64,000 nt of DNA from Flexivirga endophytica (lineage in GTDB: Bacteria; Actinomycetota; Actinomycetes; Actinomycetales; Dermatophilaceae), in assembly GCF_014640635.1 (NCBI RefSeq), contig NZ_BMHI01000005.1:124001-188000 (forward strand), written 5' to 3'. Made by a program: the position numbers and the translations under genes. The notes beneath the pieces are model-generated. The model made no database searches, was not told where the DNA came from, and saw only the letters and a program-made list of their open reading frames with translations. Position 1 is the first letter of the stretch, and each line of letters begins with the position of its first letter. This document shows, piece after piece, positions 53,959 through 63,415 of this stretch.

Positions 53959-54933
53959 TCAACGAGCCAGATCCCCGACAATGGCGACGTGGTTCGGCAA
54001 TCGATGCATCTCCGCATCGATCTGTTGACGCGCCTCGGCGACCCGGTGTCGTTCGGCCGGCAACAGTCCCGAGGCGATGCGGAGGCAGCGATCGAGCCAA
54101 TCGAGACTGATCCGCAGATCGTGAGCGAGCAGGGACGCGTCCGGCTCGAACGCCTCTCCGCCCTCCCGGAAGTAGGTGGCCAGGAAGTCGTCGACGATCA
54201 CGGGGCTGGTCCAGTTCGCCAGGGACATCGCAGTACGCATCGCTTCTTCCGCTGGCAACCACGGTGCTGCGACGTCCCAATCCACCAGCCAGGTGGAGCC
54301 GTTGGCGAGCAGCAGGTTCTTCTGGTCGACGTCACCGTGCGACATGACCATGCGACCGTCCGGGCGTCGAACGAACCAACTCCGGATGGTCGCGACCTCG
54401 AGCGCGATCCGCTCCGCGTCGTGTGCGTATGGCGACGCCACCTGCTGTAGCTCTCCGATGAGATCCGGCCAGCCGTCGCAGGTTGCGGTCGTTGGGACGG
54501 GGAAGACGTCCTGACGGGTCGGCTCGACACCAAGGGCGTGCATGGTCGCCAGGTCCCGTGCTACCGCACGCACGATGGACGCATTGGCAGACCCGTCCGG
54601 GCACGGACGGGAGTCCTCGATCCATTCGTGTGCCCGGAAAGTCCGCCCGTCCAGGTCGACGACGGCGTCACCGGTGCCGGTCCGCAACAGGTTCGGGGAG
54701 CGCACGCCGGCGTCGACAGCGAACTGCTCGAAACGGATCGCCTCTTCGAGCCACTCACGCCACAACGGATCGCCCCACGGGTTGAGCAGTTCCTTGACGG
54801 CGTAGTGCCCGCGTGTCGTCCGCACCGACCAGACCCGGTTGGACCAGGCACGCCCAACCTCGGCAACGGCCACCACGTCGGCCGGGACACCGAACGTCGC
54901 GAGTAGCCGGTCGACTGTGCGCGGCGGGTCCAT
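53959..54933 (-). CDS. Aminoglycoside/homoserine-type phosphotransferase family protein
   Basis: 324 residues, APH fold. HYAVKELLNPWG holds the ATP-binding lysine; the catalytic loop is MVMSHGDVDQKNLLL with D and N, followed by the metal site WLVDWDVAAPW. AAGGAGG directly before ATG 54933 is a strong Shine-Dalgarno site. The substrate is unknown; an antibiotic kinase role should not be assumed. Confidence 0.85.
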   Translation of the reverse strand: MDPPRTVDRLLATFGVPADVVAVAEVGRAWSNRVWSVRTTRGHYAVKELLNPWGDPLWREWLEEAIRFEQFAVDAGVRSPNLLRTGTGDAVVDLDGRTFRAHEWIEDSRPCPDGSANASIVRAVARDLATMHALGVEPTRQDVFPVPTTATCDGWPDLIGELQQVASPYAHDAERIALEVATIRSWFVRRPDGRMVMSHGDVDQKNLLLANGSTWLVDWDVAAPWLPAEEAMRTAMSLANWTSPVIVDDFLATYFREGGEAFEPDASLLAHDLRISLDWLDRCLRIASGLLPAERHRVAEARQQIDAEMHRLPNHVAIVGDLAR

Positions 54934-54943
54934 GCCCTCCTTT

Positions 54944-55315
54944 CTACTGTGGCCGGGCCCCCTCCGGTGGTGCCTCACCGACATCGGTCCACACCTCGGT
55001 CAGCTCGGCGATCAGTCCGTCGCGTTCGGTGACGAAGCTCGCGACCTGGAACTCCTGGGTTGCGCTGTCCGGCCCGCCGACGATGAGCGCACGGGCGACC
55101 GCGCGCTCACCGGACGCGACGACGTCGAGGACCTCGAGGCGTTGAAAGCCCGGATATTCGGCATTGAGCCGCACCCACTCGGGCCCGTTGAGTATCTCTG
55201 CGGTGTGCGCGTATCGGCATACGAAATCAGGGTGGAGCAGCTCACCCAGCGTGTCCCAGGAGCAGGCGCCGATCCGGCTGCACAAGTCTCGTAACAAGGT
55301 CTCCGCGGTTGCCAT
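54944..55315 (-). CDS. SnoaL/DUF4440-like NTF2-fold protein
   Basis: 123 residues. The cone-shaped NTF2 fold is suggested by ELLHPDFVCRYAHTAEILNGPEWVRL and FVTERDGLIAELTEVWTDVG. Members range from polyketide cyclases to stress proteins with no known activity. It lies 10 bases upstream of the phosphotransferase gene in one operon. ATG 55315 has TAGGGT 6 nt upstream. Confidence 0.8.
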   Translation of the reverse strand: MATAETLLRDLCSRIGACSWDTLGELLHPDFVCRYAHTAEILNGPEWVRLNAEYPGFQRLEVLDVVASGERAVARALIVGGPDSATQEFQVASFVTERDGLIAELTEVWTDVGEAPPEGARPQ

Positions 55316-55321
55316 GAACCG

Positions 55322-55327
55322 ACCCTA
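55322..55327 (-). promoter_or_regulatory. -10 box of SnoaL-like gene (leaderless type)
   Basis: TAGGGT on the minus strand ends 6 nt before ATG 55315. Confidence 0.5.
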
Positions 55328-55369
55328 GGCGGCCGCACCGACACTCGCTTCTCCTCCATGAGACGGACC

Positions 55370-55375
55370 TATCCT
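55370..55375 (+). promoter_or_regulatory. -10 box of esterase gene (leaderless type)
   Basis: TATCCT ends 6 nt before ATG 55382; the promoter of the broken gene looks intact. Confidence 0.5.
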
Positions 55376-55381
55376 GGGCGT

Positions 55382-56226
55382 ATGTCGGTCCGGATCCCGT
55401 ATGCACCCTTGCCGGTCGATCAGGCCGACGTGATCTACGAACATGGGCCGGACTCGATCCGTCGCGACGACGTTCCCCGAGGAATCACGACCGAGTTCAC
55501 GATCGACGACAGCGCTATCTATCCGGGCACCGACCGCACGGTCTGGGTGCACCGCCCGTATGGCGCGTCGGGTAAACCGCTGCCGGTGATCGTCTTTCAG
55601 GACGGCTGGTGGTACCTCGATCCCGAGGACGACGTGCGGGCCGGCATCGTGCTCGACAATCTGATCCAGGACGGCGCCATACCGCCGATGATCGGCGTCT
55701 TCGTCGATCCGGGAGTGTTCACCGGAGTCGAAGACAGCCGGAACGCAAGAACCGGAACTTCGAGTACGACGCCTTCGACGATCGATATGCGACGTTCCTG
55801 CTCGACGAAGTGCTGCGACGGGTCGACGAGATCGCGCCGACGATCGATGACCCCGCATCGCGTGGCTTGTGCGGCGGGAGTAGCGGCGGCAACGGCAGCG
55901 TCACCGCGGCCTGGCACCGACCCGACGCGTTCCGGAAGGTCATCGCGTTGGTGTCCAGCTTCGCGCAGATCCCCGGCGGCAACCCTTATCCGCGACTGCT
56001 CGCGACCACACCACGCAAGCCGCTGCGGATCTTCCTGCAGGAGAGTCATCGTGACCTCGGCTGGGACGAAGCCGAGTACAACTGGTTGGCCGAAAACCTA
56101 CGCACCGCAGCCGCACTCGCGGAGGCGGCATACGACTTCCGGCTGGTCCTCGGCGAGGGTGCGCACACCGGCAACCACGGCGGCGTGCTCCTGCCCGACG
56201 CGCTCCGGTGGCTCTGGCGGGACTAG
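55382..56226 (+). pseudogene. Enterochelin-esterase-like alpha/beta hydrolase, frameshifted
   Basis: The N-terminal part (MSVRIPYAPLPVDQADVIYE to FVDPGVFTGVEDS) reads in one frame to about 55738. The C-terminal part (ERKNRNFEYDAFDDRYATFL onward) continues in another frame from 55741 to the TAG at 56224. Joining them needs one extra base between 55738 and 55741, as if one base was lost. The downstream part keeps the nucleophile elbow CGGSSGGNGS and the histidine loop GAHTGNHGG. Together they make a protein of about 281 residues like Fes-type or putative esterase proteins. No slippery heptamer is present, so this is a recent lesion or a sequencing error rather than programmed frameshifting. Confidence 0.8.
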
Positions 56227-56895
56227 CTAGCGGGGCAGTCCCGGCAACCAGTCAGGCGCACCCGCAATGAACTCGTCCCGCGACAGGTGACCGGCCCCAG
56301 CAGGTATGGCGCCCAACAGCGGCACCGCACCGGTCTCGCAGGCGTCCCGGTTACTCAGCTCCACCACCGAGGGATCGGCCGGCCAGGAACCCAGCACGAG
56401 CCCGAGCGTCCGAATCTCCCTGGAACGCAACGCTTCCAGCGTCAGCACAGTGTGGTTGAGCGTTCCCAACGCGGACCGAACCACCACCACGACCGGGGCG
56501 CCGAGCGCCTTCGCCAGGTCTGCGACGGTCTCGCCGTGCTCGGTGAGCTCGACGAGCAGCCCGCCCGCACCCTCGACGAGCACGACATCGCACGACCCTT
56601 CCAGACGGGCGACGCGTGAGAGGTGATCTTCGAGCATTGGGAGAGTGGTGGCCTCGAGTGCAGCCGCGGGCCGGGGCGCCATCGGGGCGACCAGCCGGAC
56701 GCCGTCTTCGCCCCGCACACCGGTGAGCCGCTCGATCTCGGCGACATCGCCCGGCTCATCTCCACTGACACCGGTCTGGGTCGGCTTGTAGACGGCGACA
56801 CGTTGACCGGTCGCCGTGAGCGCAGCCCCAATGGCAGCAGTGGCAATGGTTTTGCCGACATCGGTGTCGGTGCCCGTGACCACGATGGCGGTCAC
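56227..56895 (-). CDS. bioD: ATP-dependent dethiobiotin synthetase
   Basis: 222 residues. The P-loop is GTDTDVGKT (8-16); KPTQTGV and VEGAGGLLVEL are substrate and Mg2+ sites. It closes the ureido ring of 7,8-diaminononanoate with CO2 and ATP. Last gene of the biotin operon: its GTG start overlaps the bioF stop (GTGA). Confidence 0.95.
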   Translation of the reverse strand: MTAIVVTGTDTDVGKTIATAAIGAALTATGQRVAVYKPTQTGVSGDEPGDVAEIERLTGVRGEDGVRLVAPMAPRPAAALEATTLPMLEDHLSRVARLEGSCDVVLVEGAGGLLVELTEHGETVADLAKALGAPVVVVVRSALGTLNHTVLTLEALRSREIRTLGLVLGSWPADPSVVELSNRDACETGAVPLLGAIPAGAGHLSRDEFIAGAPDWLPGLPR

Positions 56896-58025
56896 GTCGG
56901 CACGCGTTCAGTGCGTCGGGCGACCTTGCCGACCCGCTCGGCGGCCGAGTCGACGACGTCGAGCGTCAGGTCCGCTCGCGCCGTGATCCGCAATCGTGAG
57001 ATTTCGTCCGGCACGCTCGGTGGCCGGAAGCAGCCCACCAGCACCCCCGCGGCCCGCAGTTCGTCGCGCGCGGCGACCGCCTCGAGCGGTCCGGGCATGG
57101 GCAGCGATTGGACCGCACCGGCGGCGGGGGAGATGCCGCACCGTTCGGCGATCACGCTCGCCCGCAGATGCACCGCGGCGGCCAGCTCGGGTTGCTCACC
57201 GATGAGGCGCACAGCTTCCCGTGCCGCTCCCGCCGCAGCCGGTGCCAGGCCGGTGTCGAAGATGAAGGACCGCGCAGTATTGACGAGGTGGTTGCGTACA
57301 GAGGCGGACGAGAGCACGGCACCGCCTTGCGCACCAAGCGATTTGGACAGAGTCGCGGTCACCACGAGGTCCGGCTGTCCGGCCAGCCCGAGGCCGTGCA
57401 CGAGACCGCGTCCATCGCCCGCCACTCCGATCCCGTGCGCTTCGTCCACCAGCAGCAGCGCCCCGTGACTGCGGCAGACGGCATACAGCTCGGGGAGCGG
57501 AGCGGCATCGCCCAGCACCGAGTAGATGGACTCGACCGCGACCAGCACACGTACGCCGTCGAGCTCGCGCAATCGCGCGTCCAGGTCCGCAACGTCGTTG
57601 TGTGCGAACAGCACGTATGGCGACCGCGACATCCGCGCGGCATCGTGCAGCGACGCATGCGCGTGTGCATCGAGCAGGACGTGCGCTCCACGCCCGGCCA
57701 GCGAAGAGACGACGCCCAGATTGGCGGCATACCCGGTCGAAAACACCAGCGCAGCAGGCCAATCGGTGAGATCGCCAAGGGCCGATTCGAGTTCGCGGTG
57801 GATCGGCAGCGTGCCGGTGACGAGGCGGGAGGCCGCGGCCCCGGCGCCATACCGCTCCGTCGCGGCGACAGCGGCCGCGATGATCCGTGGGTCGCGGGAG
57901 AGTCCGAGGTAGTCGTTGGATGCCAGGTCGATCATCGTGTGGCTGCGCACGACCGGATCGGTGCGCTCGACACCCCGCTCCTGACGTAGCGCAGCGCGGT
58001 CCGCCAGCCAGCTGCTCCAGGTCAT
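56892..58025 (-). CDS. bioF: 8-amino-7-oxononanoate synthase
   Basis: 377 residues, PLP alpha-oxoamine synthase. [10 protein letters not shown] near the N-terminus, [11 protein letters not shown] with the PLP aspartate, and [11 protein letters not shown] with the Schiff-base lysine are present. It condenses pimeloyl-ACP or -CoA with alanine. It overlaps bioA upstream and bioD downstream by ATGA/GTGA, so the operon is tightly coupled. Confidence 0.95.
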   Translation of the reverse strand: MTWSSWLADRAALRQERGVERTDPVVRSHTMIDLASNDYLGLSRDPRIIAAAVAATERYGAGAAASRLVTGTLPIHRELESALGDLTDWPAALVFSTGYAANLGVVSSLAGRGAHVLLDAHAHASLHDAARMSRSPYVLFAHNDVADLDARLRELDGVRVLVAVESIYSVLGDAAPLPELYAVCRSHGALLLVDEAHGIGVAGDGRGLVHGLGLAGQPDLVVTATLSKSLGAQGGAVLSSASVRNHLVNTARSFIFDTGLAPAAAGAAREAVRLIGEQPELAAAVHLRASVIAERCGISPAAGAVQSLPMPGPLEAVAARDELRAAGVLVGCFRPPSVPDEISRLRITARADLTLDVVDSAAERVGKVARRTERVPT

Positions 58026-59368
58026 TGATGCACCTCCCGCACCGCCGCGACCATCCCTGCACAGATGGTCGCGATGTCGTCGTCAGTGGTGACGTATGGC
58101 GGCATCGTGTAGACCAGATCGCGAAACGGCCTGACCCACACGCCGTTTCGCACCGCAGCCGCAGTCACGGCCGGCACGTCCACGGCCCGGTCGAGCTGTA
58201 TGACGCCAACCGCCCCCACCGTCCTGACCTCCCGGACGGACGCCAACTCGAGTGCCGGGGCCAGCCCGGCCCGCAGACCCGACGCCACCCGGGCGACGTT
58301 CACCGCCCACGAGTCGCCGAGCAGGTCCAGCGACGCCGAAGCCACCGCGCAGGCCAGCGGATTGGCCATGAAGGTCGGGCCGTGCAACAGCGCCCCGAAG
58401 GACGATCCGGTGATCGCAGCGCCGACCCGCGATGTCATCAGCACGGCCGCGAGGGACAGGTAACCACCGGTCAGCGCCTTGCCGACGCACATGACATCCG
58501 GAGTCACGCCGGCCCATTCGCACGCGAATAGCCTTCCGGTGCGGCCGAACCCGGTCGCGATCTCGTCCGCGATCAGCAGCAGCCCGTGCTCATCGGCGAC
58601 TTCGCGCATGACCTGCACACAGCGTGGGTCGTAGGGGCGCATGCCGCCGGCACCCTGCAACACCGGCTCCACCACGATTGCCGCGAGCTCTCCGGCGTGC
58701 GTGGCGGCAAGGGACCGGAAGTCAGCGGTCCAGCGGTCCAGCGCCTCCTCGTCAGTGGTCCAGCGCCCGTCCGCATCCACCCGGGCCAGCGGCGGACGCG
58801 GCGCGAAGAGGTGCGAGGCGAGCACCCCTGGGAAGGCCGAGTGCATCCCGTCGACCGGGTCGCACACGCTCATCGCGGCGAAGGTGTCCCCGTGATAGCC
58901 GCCCCGGATCGTCAGAAACCGTTGCCGCTGCGGGGAACCCGTCGCGGCCTGGTACTGCAGCGCGAGCTTGAGCGCCACCTCCACGGAGACCGACCCGGAG
59001 TCGGCGTAGAACACGTGCGCCATTGGTCCCGGCGCCATTGCGACCAGTCGCTCCGCGAGCTCCACGGCCGGCTCGTGGGTCAACCCACCGAACATCACAT
59101 GGCTGAAGTCGTCGATCTGCCGGTGCGCTGCCGCGTTGAGCGCCGGGTGCCCGTAGCCGTGCACCGCGCACCACCACGACGCCATCGCGTCGACGACCTC
59201 GGCGGACGATCCGTCCGGACAACTCAAGGACAGGCGCACCCCGGAAGCGCCCGAAACGGCATACGGCTCAGGGCCGTTCAGTGGTGCGTATGGATGCCAC
59301 ACCAAACCGCGGTCACGCGTGGCTACGTTCCCGCTGCCGCGGGTGTTCAGTGTCGGCGCCTCACGCAT
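58022..59368 (-). CDS. bioA: Adenosylmethionine-8-amino-7-oxononanoate aminotransferase
   Basis: 448 residues, class III aminotransferase. [10 protein letters not shown] at the N-terminus is the BioA signature; [31 protein letters not shown] and [11 protein letters not shown] (Schiff-base lysine) are all present. It transfers the SAM amino group to KAPA to give diaminononanoate. ATG 59368 overlaps the bioB stop by 8 bases. Confidence 0.94.
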   Translation of the reverse strand: MREAPTLNTRGSGNVATRDRGLVWHPYAPLNGPEPYAVSGASGVRLSLSCPDGSSAEVVDAMASWWCAVHGYGHPALNAAAHRQIDDFSHVMFGGLTHEPAVELAERLVAMAPGPMAHVFYADSGSVSVEVALKLALQYQAATGSPQRQRFLTIRGGYHGDTFAAMSVCDPVDGMHSAFPGVLASHLFAPRPPLARVDADGRWTTDEEALDRWTADFRSLAATHAGELAAIVVEPVLQGAGGMRPYDPRCVQVMREVADEHGLLLIADEIATGFGRTGRLFACEWAGVTPDVMCVGKALTGGYLSLAAVLMTSRVGAAITGSSFGALLHGPTFMANPLACAVASASLDLLGDSWAVNVARVASGLRAGLAPALELASVREVRTVGAVGVIQLDRAVDVPAVTAAAVRNGVWVRPFRDLVYTMPPYVTTDDDIATICAGMVAAVREVHQ

Positions 59369-60509
59369 TCGGCTGGAGCTCGGTCCCGGCGCCCCGGCGG
59401 CGGGCGACTGGGTCGTGAGAAACGCCCTGGTCTCGATACGCGGCTCGTACCTCACCGCTACCCTTCGATACGTCCCGCTCGTGCCTCGCGGAACTACTCA
59501 GGACATCGCTCGACCCGCTGTCGGCCCCCAGGACCACGAAGCCGTTGTCCCGGATCAGCGCCAGGTCCTCCTCGGCCGCCTGCCCCTCGGAGGTCAGGTA
59601 GTCGCCCAGGAAGATGGAGTTCGCCAGGTGCAACGCCTGCGCCTGCAGCGACCGCAGGTGCATCTCCCGGCCGCCCGCGATGCGGATCTCCCTGTCCGGG
59701 CACACGATCCGGGCCATCGCGAGGATCTTCACGCACCGCATCGGGGTCAGCTCCCAGGTCCCCTCGAACGGCGTGCCGTCGAAGGGCATCAGGAAGTTCA
59801 CCGGGATCGAGTCGGACCCGATGTCCCGCAGCGCGAAGAGCGCCTCGACCAGTTGTTCGTCGCTCTCACCGAGCCCTGCGATCAGCCCGGAGCAGGGGGA
59901 AAGGCCGGCCGACTTGGCCTGCTCGACGGTGTTCACGCGGTCGGCATACGAGTGGGTGGTGACGATCGAGTCGTGATGCGACTCGGCAGTGTTGATGTTG
60001 TGGTTGTACGCGTCCACACCCGCCTCGCGCAGCTTCTCCGCCTGCCCGTCCTTCAGCAGGCCGAGGCACGCGCAGACCTCCACGTCCGGATGCTCGTCCT
60101 TCAGCGCGGTCACCATGTTCGACACCCGGTCGACGTCCCGGTTCGTCGGCCCGCGACCGCTGCTGACCAGACACACCCGCGTGGCACCGCCGGCCAGACC
60201 GGCGGACGCCTGTGAGACGGCCTCCTCGGTCTTGAGCCACTTGTACTTCAGGATGTCGGCGTCCGAGCCCAGCGCCTGCGAGCAGTAGTGACAGTCCTCG
60301 GGGCACAGCCCGGACTTCAGGTTGACCAGGTAGTTGACCTTGACCGTGTTGCCGAAATGCTCCCGCCGCAACCGGGAGATCGAAGCGGTCAGCGCCAGCA
60401 CCTCGTCGTCCGGTGCGCGCAGCACCGCGAGCGCGTCCTCGGGTGTTGCGCTGCCACCTGCGAGGATCTCGGTGACACGATGGTCGATGAGCGACATATC
60501 CTTGAACAC
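59361..60509 (-). CDS. bioB: Biotin synthase with an unusual C-terminal tail
   Basis: 382 residues, radical SAM. The 4Fe-4S motif is C69-x3-C73-x2-C76 ([11 protein letters not shown]); the 2Fe-2S ligands and [13 protein letters not shown] are in place. It inserts sulfur into dethiobiotin. The conserved part ends near residue 335; the last 45 or so residues are arginine- and serine-rich and are encoded by DNA resembling an extragenic REP-like repeat, so the tail is probably acquired. GTG 60509 is preferred, with CATACT 6 nt upstream; ATG 60497 is an alternative. First gene of bioB-bioA-bioF-bioD. Confidence 0.93.
   Translation of the reverse strand: MFKDMSLIDHRVTEILAGGSATPEDALAVLRAPDDEVLALTASISRLRREHFGNTVKVNYLVNLKSGLCPEDCHYCSQALGSDADILKYKWLKTEEAVSQASAGLAGGATRVCLVSSGRGPTNRDVDRVSNMVTALKDEHPDVEVCACLGLLKDGQAEKLREAGVDAYNHNINTAESHHDSIVTTHSYADRVNTVEQAKSAGLSPCSGLIAGLGESDEQLVEALFALRDIGSDSIPVNFLMPFDGTPFEGTWELTPMRCVKILAMARIVCPDREIRIAGGREMHLRSLQAQALHLANSIFLGDYLTSEGQAAEEDLALIRDNGFVVLGADSGSSDVLSSSARHERDVSKGSGEVRAAYRDQGVSHDPVARRRGAGTELQPNA
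59428..59514. repeat. REP-like element in the bioB 3' coding region
   Basis: TGGTCTCGATACGCGGCTCG begins it, a second TCGATACG with GCTCGTGCCTCGCGGAACTACTC follows, and it closes with GCTCGAC. The features match the extragenic element at 53347-53393 in reverse orientation. It lies in frame in bioB. Confidence 0.5.
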
Positions 60510-60517
60510 CGTTCAAG
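60501..60517. promoter_or_regulatory. BioQ-type operator palindrome
   Basis: CTTGAAC-ACC-GTTCAAG is a perfect 7-bp inverted repeat with a 3-bp spacer. It covers the bioB start and -10 region and lies 45 bp before the TetR gene. It contains the TGAAC-N3-GT core of the corynebacterial/mycobacterial BioQ site as I recall it. Confidence 0.75.
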
Positions 60518-60561
60518 TATGCCGCGACGACCGCGCCCATGGGATCCGGGAGGTGAGATCG

Positions 60562-61116
60562 GTGGCATTGACCCACGACGAGGTCATCGATACTGCGGTC
60601 GGCCTGCTGCGCAAGCACGGCCTGGCCGACCTCACGATGCGGCGCCTCGCCCGCGAGCTCGACGTGCAGCCGGGAGCCCTCTACTGGCACGTCGACAACA
60701 AGCAGACCCTGCTGGTCCGGGTGTCGGAGCGGATGCTCGCCGAGGTCACGACCGCGACCACCGGCGATCCGGTCGCCGACATCCGTCGACTCGCCGGGGA
60801 CATGCGCAACGCGGTCCTCCCGGTGCCCGACGGCGCGGACGTCGTCGCCCTCAGCTACGCGCTCGATGCGGATTCGGTGCCCGCCTTCGTCCGGCTACGA
60901 CACCTCGTCGGCGCACTCTGCGACTCACCGGCGCAGACGTCCGCGGCCACCGACCTGATCGTGCACCACGTGCTCGGCTCGATCGGCACGGAGCAGGACC
61001 GGCGGTCCGCCGACCTCCCCCTGCGCGGAGCCGCCGCGACGTTCGAACGAGGACTCGACCTCGCGCTGATCTCCATCACGCCCACCGCCGAACGAAGGAG
61101 CGCTCATGGCAGCTGA
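60562..61116 (+). CDS. bioQ: TetR-family biotin operon repressor, BioQ-like
   Basis: 184 residues. The HTH is LTMRRLARELDVQPGALYWHVDNKQTLLVRVS; the C-terminal domain is short. Divergent from bioB with the TGAAC-N3-GTTCA palindrome between, which is the BioQ arrangement of actinobacteria whose BirA lacks a DNA-binding domain, as here. GTG 60562 has GGGAGG 8 nt upstream. The end overlaps the DinB-like gene by 11 bases. Confidence 0.85.
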   Translation: MALTHDEVIDTAVGLLRKHGLADLTMRRLARELDVQPGALYWHVDNKQTLLVRVSERMLAEVTTATTGDPVADIRRLAGDMRNAVLPVPDGADVVALSYALDADSVPAFVRLRHLVGALCDSPAQTSAATDLIVHHVLGSIGTEQDRRSADLPLRGAAATFERGLDLALISITPTAERRSAHGS

Positions 61117-61645
61117 CGAGATCGTCCCCGATAGCAAGGACTGGACCTGGGTCGTCGAACGCCCGTGCCCTGACTGCGGATTCGAAGCGGGTGCCATCTC
61201 CGGACACGCGCTCGGCGCGCAGATCCTGCGTGCCGTCGAGCCATGGCCGGACGTCCTTCGGCGCCCCGAGGTGCGCGAGCGGAAGCGCCCGGGCGTCTGG
61301 TCCGACCTCGAGTACGGCGCCCACGTGCGGGACGTCTGCGGAGTGTTCGAGGGTCGACTGCAACTGATGCTCCAACAGAACGACCCGCCGTTCGACAACT
61401 GGGACCAGGACGCCGCTGCGGTAGAGGGCGCGTATGCCGAGCAGTCCCCGCTCACGGTGGCCGCACAGATCGGGCCGGCGGCCGACGCGCTCGCGACGCG
61501 GTTCGACACCGTCCCCGACGACGCCTGGACACGCACCGGCCGCCGGTCCAACGGGTCGACCTTCACCGTGCTGACGCTCGGGCAGTACTGCCTGCACGAC
61601 CTGATCCATCACGCGTATGACGTGGGCGCACCGCTGCAGTCCTAG
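61106..61645 (+). CDS. DinB-like superfamily protein
   Basis: 179 residues of the DinB/YfiT-like four-helix fold. WTWVVERPCPDCGFEAG at the N-terminus and TVLTLGQYCLHDLIHHAYDV near the end are typical of an actinobacterial branch often labelled DinB or methyltransferase type 12. H and D residues in LHDLIHHAYD could bind metal. The function is unknown; related proteins use mycothiol or other thiols. GAAGGAG lies 5 nt before ATG 61106. It is co-transcribed with bioQ. Confidence 0.78.
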   Translation: MAADEIVPDSKDWTWVVERPCPDCGFEAGAISGHALGAQILRAVEPWPDVLRRPEVRERKRPGVWSDLEYGAHVRDVCGVFEGRLQLMLQQNDPPFDNWDQDAAAVEGAYAEQSPLTVAAQIGPAADALATRFDTVPDDAWTRTGRRSNGSTFTVLTLGQYCLHDLIHHAYDVGAPLQS

Positions 61646-61750
61646 TAGACTGCCGGCACCGGCGTGGGTGATGACCCTTGTGCAGCAACAGCCCAGAGGG
61701 GCGCGCCGGCTCGGACAGTTGACAGCAACGATTAAGGGGAACGGACACCC
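61646..61750 (+). promoter_or_regulatory. sahH promoter and possibly structured leader
   Basis: TAGACT (61646-61651) is a possible -10 box, giving a leader of about 90 nt. In it, GCCGGC (61652-61657) can pair with GCCGGC (61705-61710) around an inner hairpin GGGT-GATG-ACCC. The long leader is unlike the leaderless genes here. I cannot assign a riboswitch family. AAGGGGA lies about 12 nt before the ATG. Confidence 0.35.
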
Positions 61751-63187
<1,437 letters not shown>

Positions 63188-63209
63188 GTCCTCTGGACTC
63201 GCTCCTCGC

Positions 63210-63257
63210 ACGGCACCGGCCCGGCAACGAACAAGTTCGTTGCCGGGCCGGTGCCGT
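63210..63257. terminator. Strong hairpin terminator after sahH
   Basis: A 23-bp perfect stem (63210-63232 with 63235-63257) closed by a 2-base loop, followed by TTG. It sits 23 bases after the sahH stop and faces the convergent oxidase gene. Confidence 0.85.
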
Positions 63258-63324
63258 TGTGGTCGTCGTTCGTCGGGCGTCCGCTTGTCGTTCGCTTGCC
63301 TCCTCTCGCCGGTCGCCTCTATCG

Positions 63325-63415
63325 CCGAGAGGACAGGCAAATCCCGAGAGGACAGCCGAATCGGCGCTTTAGGACCCGGATTGCCTGTCCTGTGGGCGTT
63401 CGGGTGTCCTCTCGG
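63325..63415. repeat. Two interleaved inverted repeats
   Basis: Arm A, CCGAGAGGACAGGCAAATCC (63325-63344), matches A' GGATTGCCTGTCCTG (63378-63392). Arm B, CCGAGAGGACAGCCGAA (63344-63360), matches B' TTCGGGTGTCCTCTCGG (63399-63415) with one mismatch. The order is A-B-A'-B' and A and B share CCGAGAGGACAG, so alternative hairpins compete. It covers the end of the oxidase gene and may be its terminator. Confidence 0.65.

Noticed and set aside
53959-54933. Antibiotic-resistance aminoglycoside kinase
   Set aside because: Only the general APH fold is visible; no resistance-type specificity can be read.
55733-55745. Programmed ribosomal frameshift in the esterase
   Set aside because: No slippery heptamer and no downstream pseudoknot were seen; a lost base is simpler.
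61646-61750. A named SAM or SAH riboswitch before sahH
   Set aside because: The GGGTGATGACC stretch recalls part of such RNAs, but I could not trace the full consensus, so no family is claimed.
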